Shown: one piece after another, positions 9,429-17,164 of the stretch | Position numbering within the stretch: the stretch's first letter is position 1 | How the letters are laid out: each line of letters begins with the position of its first letter | NCBI GenBank assembly: GCA_963678925.1 | Contig: OY787533.1 | Coordinates: 3,410,001 to 3,474,000 of the forward strand | DNA: 64,000 nucleotides | Source: G963665925 sp963678925 | Lineage (GTDB): Bacteria > Bacillota > Clostridia > Peptostreptococcales > Acidaminobacteraceae | Direction: 5' to 3' | Translations under genes and position numbers: made by a program | Notes under the pieces: model-generated | The model's input: only the letters and a program-made list of their open reading frames with translations | What the model was told of the DNA's origin: nothing | Databases searched by the model: none

Positions 9429-9556
9429 TAAATCTAGCCAATCATACAAATAGTATATTAACACATTCTTAAGGTTATTGTCTACAAACAGTGATATAAT
9501 TATATGGAATATATATAAATATGAAGTAAAAATTTAAATTGAGGGAGTGACACGTA

Positions 9557-10321
9557 GTGGCTGATGTAATTGATTACAAAATTTATGGTGATGACATGCA
9601 GCTTGTGGAAATCGAACTTGATCCACAGGAAGGCGTCCGTGCAGAAGCTGGCGCAATGACTTATATGGAAGATGGCATCGAGATGGAAACCGGAACTAAG
9701 GGCGGATTTATGAAAGGCCTGAAGAGAATGGTTACCGGCGAGTCCTTTTTTATCACAACATTCTACAATATTGGGTCGGGTAAGGCCAGTGTTGGATTTG
9801 GTGCCCCTTATCCTGGAAAAATCATTCCTATTGATTTAAGTATGTATGGCGGTCGCTTTATCTGTCAAAAGGATTCCTTCCTCTGTGCAGCAAATGGTGT
9901 GGAGGTTGAAATTGAATTGACCAAGAAGCTAGGCGCCGGATTCTTCGGTGGTGAAGGCTTTATTCTCCAGAGACTTGAAGGAGACGGTCTAGCCTTTATT
10001 CATGCTGGTGGAACCATCGTTGAAAAGGATTTGAAACCGGGTGAACGCATCAAGGTAGACACGGGTTGTATTGTTGGTTTCCAAAATACTGTCGACTACG
10101 ATATCCAGTTCGTGGGTGGATTTAAAAACGCCCTATTTGGAAAAGAAGGTCTTTTCCTAGCCCATCTGACAGGTCCTGGTAAAGTGTATCTGCAGTCGCT
10201 TCCAATTTCACGACTGGCTGAGCGCCTTTATGCAAATGCGGCCATGGGTTCCAACAGAGGTGAAAGCAACGGTATTGATGTTGGTGGTGCAATACTTGGT
10301 GGTCTATTTGGAGACAAGTAG
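9557..10321 (+). CDS. AIM24/TIGR00266 family protein
   Basis: A 254-residue, glycine-rich, all-beta protein. The repeated motifs (EAGAMTYMEDGIEMET, FFGGEGFILQRLEGDG, GPGKVYLQSLP) match the AIM24 family (formerly DUF124), which is widespread in bacteria but without an agreed bacterial function; the mitochondrial relative affects inner-membrane organisation. The GTG start follows GAGGGAG by 9 bases. The C terminus ends in a short Gly-rich tail (GGAILGGLFG), common in the family. It is monocistronic with a clear terminator. Some relatives are linked to membrane or stress loci, but nothing here narrows the role. Confidence 0.85.
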   Translation: MADVIDYKIYGDDMQLVEIELDPQEGVRAEAGAMTYMEDGIEMETGTKGGFMKGLKRMVTGESFFITTFYNIGSGKASVGFGAPYPGKIIPIDLSMYGGRFICQKDSFLCAANGVEVEIELTKKLGAGFFGGEGFILQRLEGDGLAFIHAGGTIVEKDLKPGERIKVDTGCIVGFQNTVDYDIQFVGGFKNALFGKEGLFLAHLTGPGKVYLQSLPISRLAERLYANAAMGSNRGESNGIDVGGAILGGLFGDK

Positions 10322-10392
10322 GTAAAGTCAGGTCTGTGCGGGTGCACATGCATTATAGGCACGCCTGGACGAAATGTAAAGCGTATAGCATC

Positions 10393-10424
10393 AAAGGGTC
10401 TGTCATATGACAGACCCTTTTCAT
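10393..10424. terminator. Intrinsic terminator after the AIM24 gene
   Basis: A near-perfect palindrome (about 12 bp stem on a CATATG centre) is followed by TTTT. It lies 70 bases after the stop codon. Confidence 0.8.
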
Positions 10425-10598
10425 GTTTTAGCTTAAAATGAGAATTAATGGGCCTGAATACTGCTTATGGAACTGTTTTTGATGAAAATGAACAAAGTTA
10501 ATTTCAGGGCCATAAATGCGTCCTGTTTTGCTTTACAAGTGTAATCGGTTAAGATACACTCATAAGGTATAAATTGTAGTGGCAATGCGAGGGGTTGT

Positions 10599-11891
10599 AT
10601 GAAGACAATTCTTTATGTGGGAGACAACAGCATAGGCAATGTACAGGTGACATCTGCCGAAATGAATATGAAACTGGAAAGGTATGGCCTCGAAGTGATG
10701 CATTTTAAATCATTCGACAAGGTGATGCCTTATTTAAATGCTGATTTTGTGAAGATGGTGATATTCAATATACGCGGATTTGGGGACCTCGGAGCTGTAC
10801 GTGAACAGATCCAGAAGGTCAACAAGAAATCAAACGGCGCCATTCCCATTGTCGTACTGACTGAAAATGACAATCCATGGTTCAGACAGGATTATATCGA
10901 TATGAGCTATGTGTATTTTATCCAGTTTACAGATTGCGGCACGACGCTTAAAAGAAATTTTGAGACTCTTCTCACAGAAATAGAATACCGCAATCAGATG
11001 CGAAAGCTGAAATTCGCAGTTCTTGATGATGATAAACTTCAGCTTCATGCCCTTTATCGCTTGTTTGAAAAGCACGGTATCCGGAATGTGAACTACTTCA
11101 ATCATCCTGATGAGTTTGAGGAAAGTGACGAGGAGTATGATATTTATCTGGTTGACCTGATCATGCCGGGAAAAAGTGGGGAAGAGGTCATATTCGAAAC
11201 CCACAAGAAGTACCCGGACGCCATGGTGCTGGCAGTATCATCTTTGGAGAAGACCGATGTCATCGCGCGGGTTCTGAGCCTGGGCGCTAATGACTATATT
11301 GTGAAGCCTTATAACGAAACGATTTTTATGGCAAAAATCATGAGTAGTGCACGCCTTAAATCCCTGATGAATGCAAACCGCAAAAAGGCGGAGGCGCTTG
11401 AAGAAATTGTAGTGCGTGATCCCCTAACCAACCTCTATAACCAGAGACAGATTGAAGTCACTTTGACCGAACAGATTAAAATGAACGACAAGGGACTGAG
11501 TGCATTCTCCGTGATTATGATGGACCTTGATAAGTTCAAGGCAATCAATGACACATACGGGCATACTGTTGGCGATGAGGTTTTACGAAAAGTGGCGAAT
11601 GTCATCGACAAGTGTATTGGAACAAAAGGCATCAGCGGCAGGTATGGCGGTGAGGAGTTCATTGTCATATTACCGGGCGCTCAAGAAGCGGAAGCCTTTT
11701 TCATAGCTGAAACTGTACGCAGACAGGTTGAGAAGCTGTCCTTGCCGCAGGATATACGCGTTACGCTGAGCCTTGGTGTTGCAGAGTTTAAAACCAATGA
11801 TGACAGTGTCATTGAAAAGGCCGATAAAATGCTGTATGAGGCAAAAAGACGCGGACGTAACAGGGTGGTATGTACCAATCACTTGTGTTAA
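10599..11891 (+). CDS. Response regulator with two receiver-like domains and GGDEF (diguanylate cyclase)
   Basis: 430 residues, cytoplasmic. Residues 1-125 resemble a receiver fold but lack the phospho-acceptor Asp (the equivalent region reads VIFNIRG). Residues about 140-260 form a true receiver with an acidic cluster (LDDD), acceptor Asp in YLVDLIMP and Lys in IVKPY. Residues about 270-430 are a GGDEF domain with GRYGGEEF, an active-type loop making cyclic di-GMP from two GTP; no RxxD inhibitory site is seen upstream. PleD-like order (receiver, receiver, GGDEF), here with the first receiver degenerate. ATG follows a GAGGGG ribosome site. No kinase is adjacent. Confidence 0.9.
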   Translation: MKTILYVGDNSIGNVQVTSAEMNMKLERYGLEVMHFKSFDKVMPYLNADFVKMVIFNIRGFGDLGAVREQIQKVNKKSNGAIPIVVLTENDNPWFRQDYIDMSYVYFIQFTDCGTTLKRNFETLLTEIEYRNQMRKLKFAVLDDDKLQLHALYRLFEKHGIRNVNYFNHPDEFEESDEEYDIYLVDLIMPGKSGEEVIFETHKKYPDAMVLAVSSLEKTDVIARVLSLGANDYIVKPYNETIFMAKIMSSARLKSLMNANRKKAEALEEIVVRDPLTNLYNQRQIEVTLTEQIKMNDKGLSAFSVIMMDLDKFKAINDTYGHTVGDEVLRKVANVIDKCIGTKGISGRYGGEEFIVILPGAQEAEAFFIAETVRRQVEKLSLPQDIRVTLSLGVAEFKTNDDSVIEKADKMLYEAKRRGRNRVVCTNHLC

Positions 11892-11921
11892 GCCAGATTA
11901 GAAAACAAAATGTGCAGATAT

Positions 11922-11965
11922 GCCGGGAAGCGACCTGTAGAAAGGTTCGTTTCTCGGCTTTTTTA
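11922..11965 (+). terminator. Intrinsic terminator after the GGDEF regulator gene
   Basis: A ~15-bp stem (one bulge, one wobble) closes around GTAGAA and is followed by TTTTTTA. It lies 30 bases after the stop. Confidence 0.75.
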
Positions 11966-12100
11966 TTTTCTGCCAGTAGGGGATTCGGTGGTATTATGGG
12001 GATGCGCACCTGAAGAGAATGTCATTCTCGACTTAAAAGTACGTTTTGATGCGATGGATAGGCAATTTGAAATCATTAATTTTTTGAAATATTACAGTGG

Positions 12101-12120
12101 TGTTTGTAATAAAACTACAA
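12101..12120 (+). repeat. Copy 1 of a small stem-loop/inverted repeat
   Basis: The segment reads GTTTGTAATAAAACTACAA from 12102. It can fold as GTTT/AAAC around GTAATA, or be read as an inverted repeat TTGTA-n7-TACAA. A second copy 150 bases downstream has GCTT/AAGC in place of GTTT/AAAC, a compensatory change. Confidence 0.5.
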
Positions 12121-12158
12121 CTGAAGAGGTTTGCGGAAATAGAGAGAGAGGGACAAAA

Positions 12159-12242
12159 ATGTATGAAATGTTGCAACATCTGACTTTTGGGATGGGAAAA
12201 ATGATGAAATTTTCAGAAAAGACCAACAGCTTGAAGCCATAA
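12159..12242 (+). CDS. Possible 27-residue small protein
   Basis: A short open frame starts at an ATG five to six bases after GAGAGGG and encodes a 27-residue peptide (MYEMLQHLTFGMGKMMKFSE...) rich in Met and Lys, mildly amphipathic. It sits between the two copies of the small stem-loop repeat. The good ribosome site is the only support; no homologue is recognised, and a longer in-frame reading that starts at 11910 crosses the upstream terminator and should be ignored. Confidence 0.3.
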   Translation: MYEMLQHLTFGMGKMMKFSEKTNSLKP

Positions 12243-12250
12243 AATGAGAG

Positions 12251-12270
12251 TGCTTGTAATAAAGCTACAA
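12251..12270 (+). repeat. Copy 2 of a small stem-loop/inverted repeat
   Basis: GCTTGTAATAAAGCTACAA from 12252 repeats the element at 12102 with a paired T-to-C and A-to-G change that keeps a GCTT/AAGC stem. A further similar block (TTT.CGG-like) follows each copy. Confidence 0.5.
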
Positions 12271-12307
12271 AGAAAACGTTTTCCGCAAGGCCTGACATCC
12301 ACTTTTG

Positions 12308-12336
12308 TTGACGGAATGCATATTTGAGACTACAAT
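12308..12336 (+). promoter_or_regulatory. SigA-type promoter of the structured RNA
   Basis: TTGACG (12308-12313), a 17-base spacer and TACAAT (12331-12336): near consensus. No plausible protein start with a ribosome site follows within the transcript, which points to a non-coding product beginning near 12343. Confidence 0.75.
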
Positions 12337-12342
12337 GAAAAA

Positions 12343-12653
12343 GAATTCTTTGGGAAGTGCCGAGGAATCGGGGGAGAACGCTTCGACAAAGAATTCATGT
12401 GCAGTCCACGCACCCCTGCAAGTGGACATCCATAATACGTTTTTCTCTAGAGTGAGAGGAAATCGGTTCGAATTTCAGTGCGCAGACCGCTGAAATTCAT
12501 ATCAGTGCATCGCCCCCTGCTGATGTAACTGAAAAAGTCTGCAAGCCCTTCAACAAATCAACCTGCTGTTATTTGTTGTCATTGATAATATTTGAGGACA
12601 CCCCTCAATATTGAACGGGATTAGCCGGAGCATATGCTCCGGCTTTCTTTTTT
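12343..12653 (+). ncRNA. Candidate structured non-coding RNA, about 310 nt, family not recognised
   Basis: The transcript predicted between a good promoter and an intrinsic terminator is almost entirely foldable. P1: 12343-12352 with 12387-12396, perfect 10 bp. Nested inside it are P2 (12354-12359/12379-12384) and P3 (12360-12363/12368-12371). Next come P4 (12404-12409/12422-12427), P6 (12470-12478/12490-12498, 9 bp), P7 (12501-12509/12518-12524), P8 (12551-12558/12571-12578, 8 bp) and P9 (12587-12597/12603-12612, one bulge). The terminator stem is 12623-12644. Possible pseudoknots: GGGGG at 12370-12374 with the C-runs at 12411-12416 or 12512-12516, and TGCAG (12400-12404) with CTGCA in the P4 loop. 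I see no RNase P, tmRNA, SRP or 6S signature. Function unknown. Confidence 0.65.
12623..12653 (+). terminator. Intrinsic terminator of the structured RNA
   Basis: An 11-bp perfect palindromic stem (AGCCGGAGCAT/ATGCTCCGGCT) is followed by TTTCTTTTTT. Confidence 0.85.
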
Positions 12654-12674
12654 GCGAAAAAGACAAAGAACAGC

Positions 12675-12739
12675 AGGGGGATAAAGAGAGCAGGATCCAT
12701 CATGCGCGCATGAATGGGTCCCGCTCTCTTTATCCCCCT
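12675..12739. repeat. 65-nt long hairpin (inverted repeat)
   Basis: Two ~32-base arms pair almost throughout: a perfect 17-bp outer part (AGGGGGATAAAGAGAGC with its complement) and an inner part with a few mismatches and wobbles around ATGCGCGCAT. There is no T-run after it, so it is not a standard terminator; a REP-like or RNase-processed element is possible. Confidence 0.7.
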
Positions 12740-12740
12740 A

Positions 12741-13000
12741 TTGGTCGTGCCTAACGACCAAAGCAATCGAAGATTGCTCGGTGCAGTTCTTACTAGGATA
12801 AACAGCAACTCAAGCGTCAGCAAGTTTTCAAATTGCACCCGTGCAATTTGAATATTTTTATATACTGCTGTACTTATCTCGATGACCAAAGCAATCAAGA
12901 CTGCTTCAGATTATTGACAAGAATCAGAGCAACCGCAGGTTGCCCAGCACAGTTCGACAGGAACATAGTCGTGCCTACGAGCTACCAGTCCACCCACTGC
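12741..13000. repeat. Array of small hairpins and degenerate direct repeats
   Basis: This 260-base stretch carries small hairpins. They include a GGTCGT/ACGACC stem at 12743-12758, GCAATC-GAA-GATTGC near 12763, CAAATTGCAC-CC-GTGCAATTTG near 12830 (perfect 10 bp), and GCAACC-GCA-GGTTGC near 12930. The block GACCAAAGCAATC occurs twice (near 12755 and 12890), and GTCGTGCCTA occurs twice (near 12744 and 12969). No credible gene is seen on either strand; this looks like decayed repeated structural elements. Confidence 0.55.
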
Positions 13001-13031
13001 ACACAATTTGCGCACAATGTCACACTACTGC

Positions 13032-13037
13032 TATAAT
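13032..13037 (+). promoter_or_regulatory. Extended -10 promoter of the two-component operon
   Basis: TATAAT preceded by TGC (extended -10) about 90 bases before the OmpR-type regulator; the -35 is weak (TTGCGC at 18-base spacing). Confidence 0.5.
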
Positions 13038-13124
13038 TTTAGTGTAGAATAGGGTTAAAGTGGTAATTGAAACTAATTTCAGGGTAAATATAGCTGGACG
13101 TTTACAGGTGGTCTGGAGGCTTTT

Positions 13125-13805
13125 ATGGCACATATTTTGGTTGTGGATGATGAAAAGGAACTCAGAGATATTCTTGAAGATATTTTGCTAGGTGAGAACT
13201 ATAAGGTGACGAAAGCGGAAAACGGTGAGACGGCACTGGATTTCTTATACGACAACAGCTATGATCTGGTCCTGCTCGATGTGATGATGCCGGACATGGA
13301 TGGCTGGAGTGTCCTAAGAGAAATCCGGGAAATGGACTATGTGCCGGTCATTATGCTGACAGCACGAAATCTGGAAAATGACGAGGTCTTTGGCTTCGAG
13401 CTTGGGGCCGATGAGTATATTACAAAGCCGTTTAGAAAAGCCATTCTGCTGGCACGCATCAAATCCATACTCAAGCGTTCCGGCCAGAAGGAAGCTATGG
13501 AGGCCTATGAATTCGACGGGCTGCATGTGGACACACGCGCTGTGAAGGTAACAATCGATGGCGTAGCGGTCAATCTGAGCAGTACGGAGTATGAATTGCT
13601 TCTATACCTAATTGTTAATAAGGGCGTTGCCTTATCACGTGAACAGATACTCGACAAGGTATGGGGAATGGACTATTTTGGAGGTACGCGAACCGTGGAT
13701 ACGCATATCAAACGCCTTCGGAGTAAAATTGGGAACCATGCTGAGAGAATAAGTACGGTTCGCGGTGTTGGGTATCGCTTCGAGGAGGCGCTGAATGTCA
13801 ATTAG
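13125..13805 (+). CDS. OmpR/PhoB-family response regulator
   Basis: A 226-residue DNA-binding regulator. The receiver (1-120) has D8-D9, acceptor Asp52 in LLDVMMPDMDG, Thr79 and Lys101. A winged-helix domain follows (about 130-222), with the typical LSSTEYELLLYL, SREQILDKVWG and RTVDTHIKRLRSKI segments. It would bind target promoters after phosphorylation by the kinase encoded immediately downstream, whose start overlaps its last 11 bases. That kinase is broken by a frameshift, so the regulator may now be unphosphorylated or served by other donors. Nothing in the sequence names the target. Confidence 0.95.
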   Translation: MAHILVVDDEKELRDILEDILLGENYKVTKAENGETALDFLYDNSYDLVLLDVMMPDMDGWSVLREIREMDYVPVIMLTARNLENDEVFGFELGADEYITKPFRKAILLARIKSILKRSGQKEAMEAYEFDGLHVDTRAVKVTIDGVAVNLSSTEYELLLYLIVNKGVALSREQILDKVWGMDYFGGTRTVDTHIKRLRSKIGNHAERISTVRGVGYRFEEALNVN

Positions 13806-15218
13806 AAAGCGGTTGTTTTTAGGCATATCCACCTTCATATTGATTTTCGTCATCATTGCTTTTGGTGCCTTTGTGGTATTTATGCCGAATTTTGTCGAAA
13901 ACTCAAAGCAAGAGGAAATGATTGCTGTCGCAAGACAGATAAAGAATGCGTCATCTCAGGATGCTCTGGACCTGCTCGTGTCAGATATTTCGGGCTCAAC
14001 GGACATATCCGTGGTCATGGAGAATGATATGGTCTCTGGGAATATGAGTGGCAACGGTCATGGCAGAGGGGCAGGCAGAAACATCACCGAAGGTATGGGT
14101 GGCATTCTGGACGCTGCAGCCAGTGCGGGCAGCCAGGACTTTTTTGTAGTGGAGCACCGGGCTCTCAACACACCCTTCATGATTTATAAGGACTATTCGG
14201 AGCTTAATCAGACCTTTTATGTCATGCGTCCAATGCAGTCAATTGATGATGTGGTCGGGGTGGCAAAGGAATTTTTCAGTGTGATAGCAATCTTTGCCAT
14301 ACTATCCGGTCTTGGATTTTCCTACGTCTATTCAAAGCGTTTTGTTAAACCAATTCTGACACTCAATGAAATTGCGGGTCACATGGCTCAACTCGATTTT
14401 ACGCATATTTACACGGATACAGGACGGGATGAAATCGGTGAGCTTGGAAGGAGTATTAACCACCTCTCAGACCAGCTGGACCGTGCCCTGAAAGATCTCG
14501 AGGCTGAGCTTCAGCATAAGGAGAGACTTAACCAGCTTCAAAAGCGGTTTTTAGCAGATGCATCCCATGAGCTTAAGACACCCCTTGCAATTATTATGGG
14601 CAATATGGAGCAGTTAAGCGATTCCCTTGTTGAGGAAGAGGGGAGAGACCGATACTATCAAACAATCATTAATGAACTAGAGCATATGAACCGCGTGATT
14701 CATGACCTGCTCAAGCTGTCTGAACTAGAAAGTGCGCCAGACGCACTGAACATTCAAAATGAAGACATGGCTTCCATAATTGACGATGTCCTATTTGCCT
14801 ATTCTGAAATCATCAGGAACAAAGAGATTGAAATCGAGTACGATATTCCAGAGACCATGCCTGTACGCATGGATGGAAAGCACATGGAAACCGTTATGAG
14901 AAATGTAATAGGAACGCGCTCAAGCATTGTCCCGAGGGTGCAGTGGTTTCAGTAGGTGCAGCTTACGACACCCAAGGGTTGACCCTGCAGGTCTTCAATA
15001 CCTCAAAGCCCATCCCTTCGGAAAGGCTTGCTACCCTTTTTGACAGATTCAGCAAATATGAAGGTGTTTCCAATGGACATGGTCAGAAGTCCACAGGGCT
15101 AGGTCTTGCAATTGTAAAGAGAATTTTGGATTTGCACGGCTTCAAATATGAAATGAAAAATGCGAGTGGAGGCGTTATCTTCATGGTGACACTTCCAAGT
15201 GCAAATCTAATTGAATAG
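13795..15218 (+). pseudogene. Sensor histidine kinase with a frameshift in the ATPase domain
   Basis: The gene starts with ATG behind GAGGAGG, overlapping the regulator. The product has a first membrane segment (about 8-30), a Gly/Asn-rich extracellular part and a second membrane segment (about 160-180). HAMP and a dimerisation domain with His258 in ASHELKTPLA follow. In the ATPase domain the frame is lost at codon 374: GGAACGCG at 14911-14918 lacks one A needed to read GN in the N box. The remaining 90 residues (ALKH...VSVGAAYDTQ...GQKSTGLGLAIVKRI) continue in the next frame to 15218. This could be a true pseudogene, a sequencing error in an A-run, or rarely a programmed shift; the rest shows no decay, which favours an error or a recent event. 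Confidence 0.85.
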
Positions 15219-15228
15219 TACAACCTGA

Positions 15229-15254
15229 AAGGAGCATCCGGTAGGATGCTCCTT
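15229..15254. terminator. Bidirectional intrinsic terminator
   Basis: A perfect 11-bp stem (AAGGAGCATCC with complement) and 4-base loop lies between the kinase and the convergent unknown gene. Confidence 0.65.
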
Positions 15255-15276
15255 AACTTTGTCTATAAAACTGCAA

Positions 15277-16317
15277 TTACTGGTCAGCTACAGTACGAGA
15301 AGCCAGGATTTCCAGCTCCATTTCATGCAGCTCATGAATTTCCTCTTCTGTGAGCTGAGATAGCAGGTCTTGACGATAGCGGTGGCTGAGGGCCTCTCGT
15401 GTATTGTGTTCCTTGTCACGTAGGGCATCCCAGTGGATTTTTCTACGTTTTAGGTAGAGGTCATAATCGACAACCCGCGTACCGTCATCTAAGAACTCAA
15501 GGCCGACAAGAATCTTTTTGATATGGATTGGGTTGTAGAATGTAAAGAAGCGAACCTTATAAATACCTACAGACAGGAAAATCGTCGCAGCATCGGTTCC
15601 CCAGGATTCACCAAGAATCAGCCCCAAATCAAGCTTCTCCAAAATATATGCCAGTCGCTTATAATGCAGGCTGAATTTGCCGTAAGCGTCATAGATCTTT
15701 ATTTTGAGTTCATACCAGTCTTCGTTGTGGAGCCCTGCATTGAGGTACTTGAGGTTTTGAAGGCGCAGGGACTGCATGACTTCTCGAAAATCACGCTCAG
15801 TATGCAGAGATTCAGGGTGCATGGACTCATAGGTCACGGGCTGGGCGATATTTCCCTTTGTAAAGGAAATGACCGTGCCGCCTGATTTTTCATTGAGCTG
15901 GGTGAGGATTGTGGCGCTCGTAGCCTGGAAGTCCTTCTTGACCATTTCAATAACCTTTTCTTCATCACCAATGAGCTTCATGATGACAATGCCCGGGCCA
16001 ACACGCGTCTGAGTGATGAGTCTCTTTGTGTCTGCGTTGATGATGCGCATGAGAATCTCAAACATTTCACCGTGAATGTGTATAAGTGCGTCGACCTCAC
16101 TGAAGGATAGGGTTGGTTTCATCTTAGAAACCATATAGACAATGACGTCCCGATCTGATGCTTCACCTAAGAGGGCATTCAGTTCCTTTTCCTCCGTAGG
16201 GGCCGGATTATAGACTTCAATTACATTCAAGTGCTCTTTCAGGAAATCAATAGCTAAATCAAGGTCTGATATTTCAAGTAGTAATGTCTTATAACCGCTT
16301 CTCACAAGTTTTAGCAT
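15277..16317 (-). CDS. Conserved-looking protein of unknown function
   Basis: A 346-residue soluble protein that I do not recognise. It has no signal peptide or membrane segment. The N-terminal half is alternating helix and strand (KTLLLEISDLDLAIDFLKEHLNVIEVYNP; DVIVYMVSKMKPTLSF). The C-terminal half is charged, with a Tyr/Lys-rich stretch (DLYLKRRKIHWDALRDKEHNTREALSHRYR) and an acidic helical tail. Coding quality is good: a GGAGGA ribosome site and an open frame across 1 kb. It ends next to the metallophosphoesterase gene, 23 bases downstream of that gene, so the two probably form an operon with the phosphoesterase first. Confidence 0.8.
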   Translation of the reverse strand: MLKLVRSGYKTLLLEISDLDLAIDFLKEHLNVIEVYNPAPTEEKELNALLGEASDRDVIVYMVSKMKPTLSFSEVDALIHIHGEMFEILMRIINADTKRLITQTRVGPGIVIMKLIGDEEKVIEMVKKDFQATSATILTQLNEKSGGTVISFTKGNIAQPVTYESMHPESLHTERDFREVMQSLRLQNLKYLNAGLHNEDWYELKIKIYDAYGKFSLHYKRLAYILEKLDLGLILGESWGTDAATIFLSVGIYKVRFFTFYNPIHIKKILVGLEFLDDGTRVVDYDLYLKRRKIHWDALRDKEHNTREALSHRYRQDLLSQLTEEEIHELHEMELEILASRTVADQ

Positions 16318-16340
16318 GGTTATCCTCCTTCAGATGCAGA

Positions 16341-16958
16341 TTAAATTCCAAGTTTTCCTTTGTTCAGCCTGCTGTCATTGGTACCGGTAGGATAGTTCAG
16401 GCTGATGATGTTCTTTGTTTCCAGTTCAATGATATAGATATGCTCCAGTGCATTCAAATAGGTGCCATGTTCTGTTTTTTCTGAAAGCGCTGTAAGGTCA
16501 TGCCCGAAGAGATAAAAGGCTTCATGCCCGTCAGATTCCGGTTTTGGGGGATAGTGTGAAATACCAAAGTCTACACCTTCAATTTCAAGATGCTCAGGAC
16601 CTGAGAAGACAACTGCAGTCGGAAAAATCTCCTTTACACTTTGCAGGTGGTCATGGTTGCCAAGGGCGATATAAACGCTTGCCGCGCTGTGTTCAAAAAT
16701 AGCACCGAGCTTCTTCAAGCTGCGCCTGTAGTCCTTAAGTCTGTTTGGGTACATTTCAAGCTTGATATTGTCGACCAGATCACCTGTATGGATGATATAG
16801 TCGGGCTTCAGCTTTTCAATGAGTTTTTTCAAATCAGAATACAGAAGTGCAGGTGTATCAGAGACATGGAGTACATTTTTCCCCTCTAAAGCAAGAACCT
16901 CATCCGGAATGTAGAGGTTTCCCAGTATGTTTTTAAGTAGTTTTTTCAGCTGAGGCAT
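16341..16958 (-). CDS. Calcineurin-like metallophosphoesterase family protein, degenerate first motif
   Basis: A 205-residue protein with the core order of the family: SD-T-P where DxH is expected (about 34-37), GDLVDN (about 58), GNHDH (about 101), SHYP (about 134) and FGHD instead of GHTH. The GD and GNHD motifs would still hold metal, but loss of the first His and of the second His in the last motif suggests altered or no catalysis. AAAGGA precedes the start by 6 bases. First gene of a probable two-gene operon with the unknown protein downstream. Substrate unknown. Confidence 0.75.
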   Translation of the reverse strand: MPQLKKLLKNILGNLYIPDEVLALEGKNVLHVSDTPALLYSDLKKLIEKLKPDYIIHTGDLVDNIKLEMYPNRLKDYRRSLKKLGAIFEHSAASVYIALGNHDHLQSVKEIFPTAVVFSGPEHLEIEGVDFGISHYPPKPESDGHEAFYLFGHDLTALSEKTEHGTYLNALEHIYIIELETKNIISLNYPTGTNDSRLNKGKLGI

Positions 16959-17101
16959 TGGACATCCTTTCGAAATCGGGCTTGTTCATTGCTGCAATCA
17001 TTACTTGGTCTTATTACAATTATACCAATTTTCCAGCAGGTTATTGATAAACTTTGTCCGGGCTCTGCGTGTATATTTCAAAAACATCACAATAGTGTGT
17101 G

Positions 17102-17130
17102 TTGACGTTGCAATTCCAATAACATATATT
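17102..17130 (+). promoter_or_regulatory. SigA-type promoter of glsA
   Basis: TTGACG (17102-17107), a 17-base spacer and TATATT (17125-17130), 35 bases before the glutaminase start. Confidence 0.7.
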
Positions 17131-17164
17131 TATTAATAGACACTAAAGTCAAGGGGAGAAGCAT

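Noticed and set aside
12104..12120. Nitrogen-regulator (TnrA-type) operator
   Set aside because: TTGTAATAAAACTACAA is 2 bases too short for the TnrA consensus, and no nitrogen gene is adjacent.
11910..12242. 110-codon open frame on the plus strand
   Set aside because: It begins inside the terminator of the GGDEF gene and has no ribosome site at its start; only its last 27 codons (12159-12242) have one.
12305..12493. 62-codon frame inside the structured RNA
   Set aside because: It starts within the promoter, lacks a ribosome site and has an amino-acid pattern unlike a protein.
12343..12653. RNase P, tmRNA, SRP or 6S RNA as identity of the structured RNA
   Set aside because: None of the conserved core sequences of those RNAs as I know them is present, and the many separate hairpins do not fit the rod shape of 6S RNA. 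I cannot exclude a known Rfam family I do not remember.
12605..12898. 97-codon frame on the minus strand
   Set aside because: It crosses the RNA terminator and the 65-nt hairpin on the opposite strand and has no ribosome site.
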